NCBI GenBank assembly: GCA_946627905.1
Contig: CAMOVY010000009.1
Span: 1 to 15,459 of the forward strand
Source of the DNA: an uncultured Clostridia bacterium
Lineage (GTDB): Bacteria > Bacillota > Clostridia > Christensenellales > Borkfalkiaceae
Direction: 5' to 3'
Length of the DNA: 15,459 nucleotides
The position numbers were made by a program, and so were the translations under genes. Below are positions 13,523-15,459 of the stretch, one piece after another. Positions within the stretch are counted from its first letter, which is position 1. Each line of letters starts with the position of its first letter. The notes under the pieces are model-generated. The model did not search any database and was not told the origin of the DNA. It saw nothing but the letters and a program-made list of their open reading frames with translations.

Positions 13523-14352
13523 TAAACTGCCACCTCGAATTTTTCTTCTATTTTATTATACTCGTAATTCTCTAAGGCAAAATCGTCCACCGTAAACTCG
13601 TAAAAATCTTTTATATCTTTATTCATAATAAATTTGGGTGCGGGATACTCAGGGTTAGTAAGCATCTTTTTGACGACGGGAATATGCCTGTCGTAAAGGT
13701 GCGCGTCGGCTATAACGTGAACTAACTCGCCCACCTTTAAGTTTGACACCTGCGCGAACATATGAAGCAGTACCGCGTACTGAACTACGTTCCAGTTGTT
13801 GGCGACAGCCACGTCGTTGCTCCTTTGGTTTAAAATGCCGTTCAATGTGTCGCCCGAAACGTTAAAGGTCATAGAATACGCGCAAGGATACAGGTGCATT
13901 TCGTATAAGTCCGCAAAAGTATAAATGTTAGTCATAATTCTGCGGGAAGTCGGGTTATTCTTTAAGTCGAACAGCACCCTGTCCACTTGGTCGAACTCCC
14001 CTTCTTTATACTTATGTTTTACGCCGAGTTGGTAGCCGTACGCTTTGCCGATAGAACCCGTTTCGTCCGCCCAACTGTCCCATATATGGCTATTTAAATC
14101 GTGAATATTGTTTGACTTTTTCTGCCATATCCACAAAATTTCGTCTATTGCCGACTTAAACGCCGTGCGCCTTAAAGTCAAAATCGGAAACTCTTTAGAT
14201 AAGTCGTACCTGTTTACGATACAGAACTTTTTAACGGTGTGCGCGGGCGTGCCGTCCAGCCACTTGGGGCGAACGGGGCTGTCCGTATCCCACACGCCGT
14301 TGTTTAAAATGTCGTTGCAGTTTTCTATAAACACCTTGTCCGCTAAACTCAT
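13522..14352 (-). CDS. thyA: Thymidylate synthase ThyA
   Basis: Thymidylate synthase converts dUMP and 5,10-methylene-tetrahydrofolate to dTMP and dihydrofolate in the cytoplasm. The protein has 276 residues, a full-length member. Visible features are DGTPAHTVKKF near residue 33, ILWIWQKKSN (72-81), HIWDSWADETGSIGKAYGYQLG (89-110), the phosphate-binding arginines PTSRR (134-138), the catalytic Cys157 in LYPCAYS, QRSNDVAVANNWN (176-188), DAHLYDRHI (216-224) and the C-terminal FEVAV. Cys157 sits in PCAYS rather than the common PPCH, and the N-terminal and C-terminal motifs recall the Bacillus subtilis/phage phi3T ThyA subtype. The start has a good AAAGGGAGA ribosome binding site. Its TAA stop shares one base with the folA ATG (TAATG), implying translational coupling to the enzyme that recycles its dihydrofolate product. 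Confidence 0.97.
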   Translation of the reverse strand: MSLADKVFIENCNDILNNGVWDTDSPVRPKWLDGTPAHTVKKFCIVNRYDLSKEFPILTLRRTAFKSAIDEILWIWQKKSNNIHDLNSHIWDSWADETGSIGKAYGYQLGVKHKYKEGEFDQVDRVLFDLKNNPTSRRIMTNIYTFADLYEMHLYPCAYSMTFNVSGDTLNGILNQRSNDVAVANNWNVVQYAVLLHMFAQVSNLKVGELVHVIADAHLYDRHIPVVKKMLTNPEYPAPKFIMNKDIKDFYEFTVDDFALENYEYNKIEEKFEVAV

Positions 14353-14365
14353 AATTTTTCTCCCT

Positions 14366-15157
14366 TTAAAAAGCGTCTTTCGAATAGTTTTTCCATCTTC
14401 TTGCGATATATTTTAAAACCAAGCGCTTGGGCGCAAGTTTCATAATAAAGTACAAAAATTTATTGAACGCCCCCGGCACGCATATTAACTTGTTTTTGCT
14501 TACCGCCTTAAGCGATTTTTTCACTACGAACTCCGGCGGTTTTGAGGAAAGTTTGCCGCCAAGCCCCTGCTTTTTGATTTCTTCTACTAAATCGGGGCGG
14601 GTAGGCATACCCCCCGGCAAAACGGTAGTAATTTTTACCCCGTCTTTTTTAAGTTCGTAGTGCAGCGCGGTGAAAAAATTAGTTAAAAACGTTTTTGAAG
14701 CCGAATAAATTGCAAAGTACGGCATGGGCGAAACGCCCGACATACTGCTAACCGTAAGTATTTCCAACTTGTCCGCACGGCATTTTAACAGCCCGTGCGT
14801 CAGCATAAGCGCCGCTTCGCAGTTTACGCGGATTTGAAACAACACCTTTTCGGGCGTGTACGCCGTAAACGCTTTCTGAATATCCGCGCCCGCAACGTTT
14901 ATTATTCTGTCAAACTTAAACCCGTTATCTTCCGCGTACGATAGTAGTTTTCTGCGCGACAAATCGTCCGTCAGTTCGCATGCAAAATATTCTATCCGCA
15001 CGGCGGGGAATTTCGCGTTCAAATCGAGTTTAAGGGCACAAAGTTTCTCTTCGCTTCTGCCCGTCAAAAACAGATTGTAGCCTTTTTCGGCGCAACAAAA
15101 CGCGTAGGTTTTACCAAGTCCGCCCGTCGCGCCGCTTATAAACGTAAATTTATCCAT
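14366..15157 (-). CDS. Short-chain dehydrogenase/reductase (DltE/COG0300-like SDR)
   Basis: A 263-residue classical SDR with a Rossmann fold. The cofactor-binding glycine motif SGATGGLG is at residues 8-15. Arg34 in LTGRSEEK after beta-2 suggests NADP(H) preference. An NVAG motif (87-90) replaces the usual NNAG. The catalytic triad is Ser138 (VSSMSG), Tyr151 and Lys155 (YSASK), and PGGMPT at 181-186 is the usual post-beta-6 loop. The C-terminal 40 residues are basic and amphipathic (FNKFLYFIMKLAPKRLVLKYIARRW), as in many DltE-like SDRs, and could contact the membrane. The substrate cannot be read from sequence. The gene sits 2 nt after the TM1266-type regulator and 13 nt before thyA, so it belongs to the same transcription unit, but nothing ties it chemically to folate metabolism. 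Family certain, substrate unknown. Confidence 0.88.
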   Translation of the reverse strand: MDKFTFISGATGGLGKTYAFCCAEKGYNLFLTGRSEEKLCALKLDLNAKFPAVRIEYFACELTDDLSRRKLLSYAEDNGFKFDRIINVAGADIQKAFTAYTPEKVLFQIRVNCEAALMLTHGLLKCRADKLEILTVSSMSGVSPMPYFAIYSASKTFLTNFFTALHYELKKDGVKITTVLPGGMPTRPDLVEEIKKQGLGGKLSSKPPEFVVKKSLKAVSKNKLICVPGAFNKFLYFIMKLAPKRLVLKYIARRWKNYSKDAF

Positions 15158-15159
15158 AG

Positions 15160-15402
15160 TTATTTAGCGGTCAAAACCTTGCTCGAAACGCCTTTTATCA
15201 TACCCATTTTGCCCGAAAGCGCGTTTATCGCTTCCGCGGGCGCGTCTAAAACCACGCTTATGATATTGACGTTTTTAGGTCTGTACGGTATCCCCATACG
15301 CCCCACCACGTAGCGGCGGAACTCGTGAAGTAGCGCGTTTACCGTTTCTACCGATTCGTTATCGCTTACCATTATGGCAAGCACGGCTAATTTGTTCTCC
15401 AT
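15160..15402 (-). CDS. TM1266-family iron-only hydrogenase system putative regulator
   Basis: An 80-residue protein with the alternating beta/alpha pattern of an ACT-like ferredoxin fold. It starts with a beta strand (KLAVLAIMVSD), has a helix around residues 15-28 (VETVNALLHEFRRYVVGRMG), the conserved stretch GIPYRPKNVNIISVVLDAP, and a glycine-rich end (LSGKMGMIKGVSSKVL). These features match the TM1266 family, which is usually found beside FeFe-hydrogenase maturation genes (hydE, hydF, hydG) and is thought to regulate them; the function is not firmly established. I chose the ATG at 15402 over the GTG at 15408, because an AGGGTGA ribosome binding site lies just before the ATG and would overlap the GTG; the resulting length is typical for the family. 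The stop lies 2 nt before the next gene, so the two are very likely co-transcribed. No hydrogenase gene is in the window; upstream genes may lie beyond its edge. Family assignment is fairly sure, role is inferred. Confidence 0.82.
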   Translation of the reverse strand: MENKLAVLAIMVSDNESVETVNALLHEFRRYVVGRMGIPYRPKNVNIISVVLDAPAEAINALSGKMGMIKGVSSKVLTAK

Positions 15403-15459
15403 AATCACCCTGTAAAAATTTCTTACGTAAAAATAATAACATAAAATACCGCGTTTAGC

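Noticed and set aside
1..15459. CRISPR arrays, tRNA or rRNA genes, insertion sequences, reverse transcriptase or toxin-antitoxin pairs
   Set aside because: None seen by reading both strands: no regularly spaced repeats, no cloverleaf-like sequence at the module edges, no transposase, recombinase or RT motif in any frame.

Overview
The window reads as chromosome of an anaerobic, monoderm Firmicute of the Clostridia, probably an uncultured gut-type lineage. The reasons are an IspG (MEP isoprenoid pathway) gene followed by a PolC-derived protein, which is a Firmicutes gene order. There is also a TM1266-type FeFe-hydrogenase-associated regulator, a Bacillus/phi3T-type ThyA, Gram-positive-style lipoprotein signal peptides, and strong AGGAG-type ribosome binding sites with some GTG and TTG starts. 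All 15 genes lie on the minus strand, so the window is read from high to low coordinates. No gene-free stretch exceeds 300 bases; the largest is 1929-2184.

Region A (15402 to 13022) is a tight host-like operon: TM1266-family regulator, short-chain dehydrogenase, thymidylate synthase (thyA), dihydrofolate reductase (folA). Gaps are 2 and 13 bp, with a 1-nt thyA/folA overlap. thyA and folA form a dTMP/tetrahydrofolate cycle. A GC-rich hairpin follows folA.

Region B (12904 to 4783) is a compact phage-derived head module with its own promoter. It encodes the large terminase, a short protein resembling the C-terminal half of a small terminase, portal, scaffold-like protein, HK97-fold-type major capsid protein, a head-tail adaptor-like protein, a beta-rich, possibly propeller-like protein, and an unrecognised coiled-coil protein. 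A terminator sits inside the module after the capsid gene and another ends it. All frames are open. I see no integrase, repressor, replication, lysis, baseplate or tail-fibre gene. The module could be a prophage remnant, a phage with dispersed genes, or a domesticated particle (gene-transfer-agent-like). An 11-bp direct repeat at both edges is a candidate attachment or target-site scar.

Region C (4785 to 2142) holds ispG, with a promoter that overlaps the preceding terminator and leaves almost no leader. A PolC-like protein overlaps its end, keeping the PolC N-terminal, OB and DEDDh exonuclease parts but lacking PHP and polymerase domains. A strong terminator closes the unit.

Region D (2128 to 52) holds a roughly 107-bp palindromic interspersed repeat, a perfect-consensus sigma-A promoter, and two consecutive lipoprotein genes with nearly identical signal peptides.
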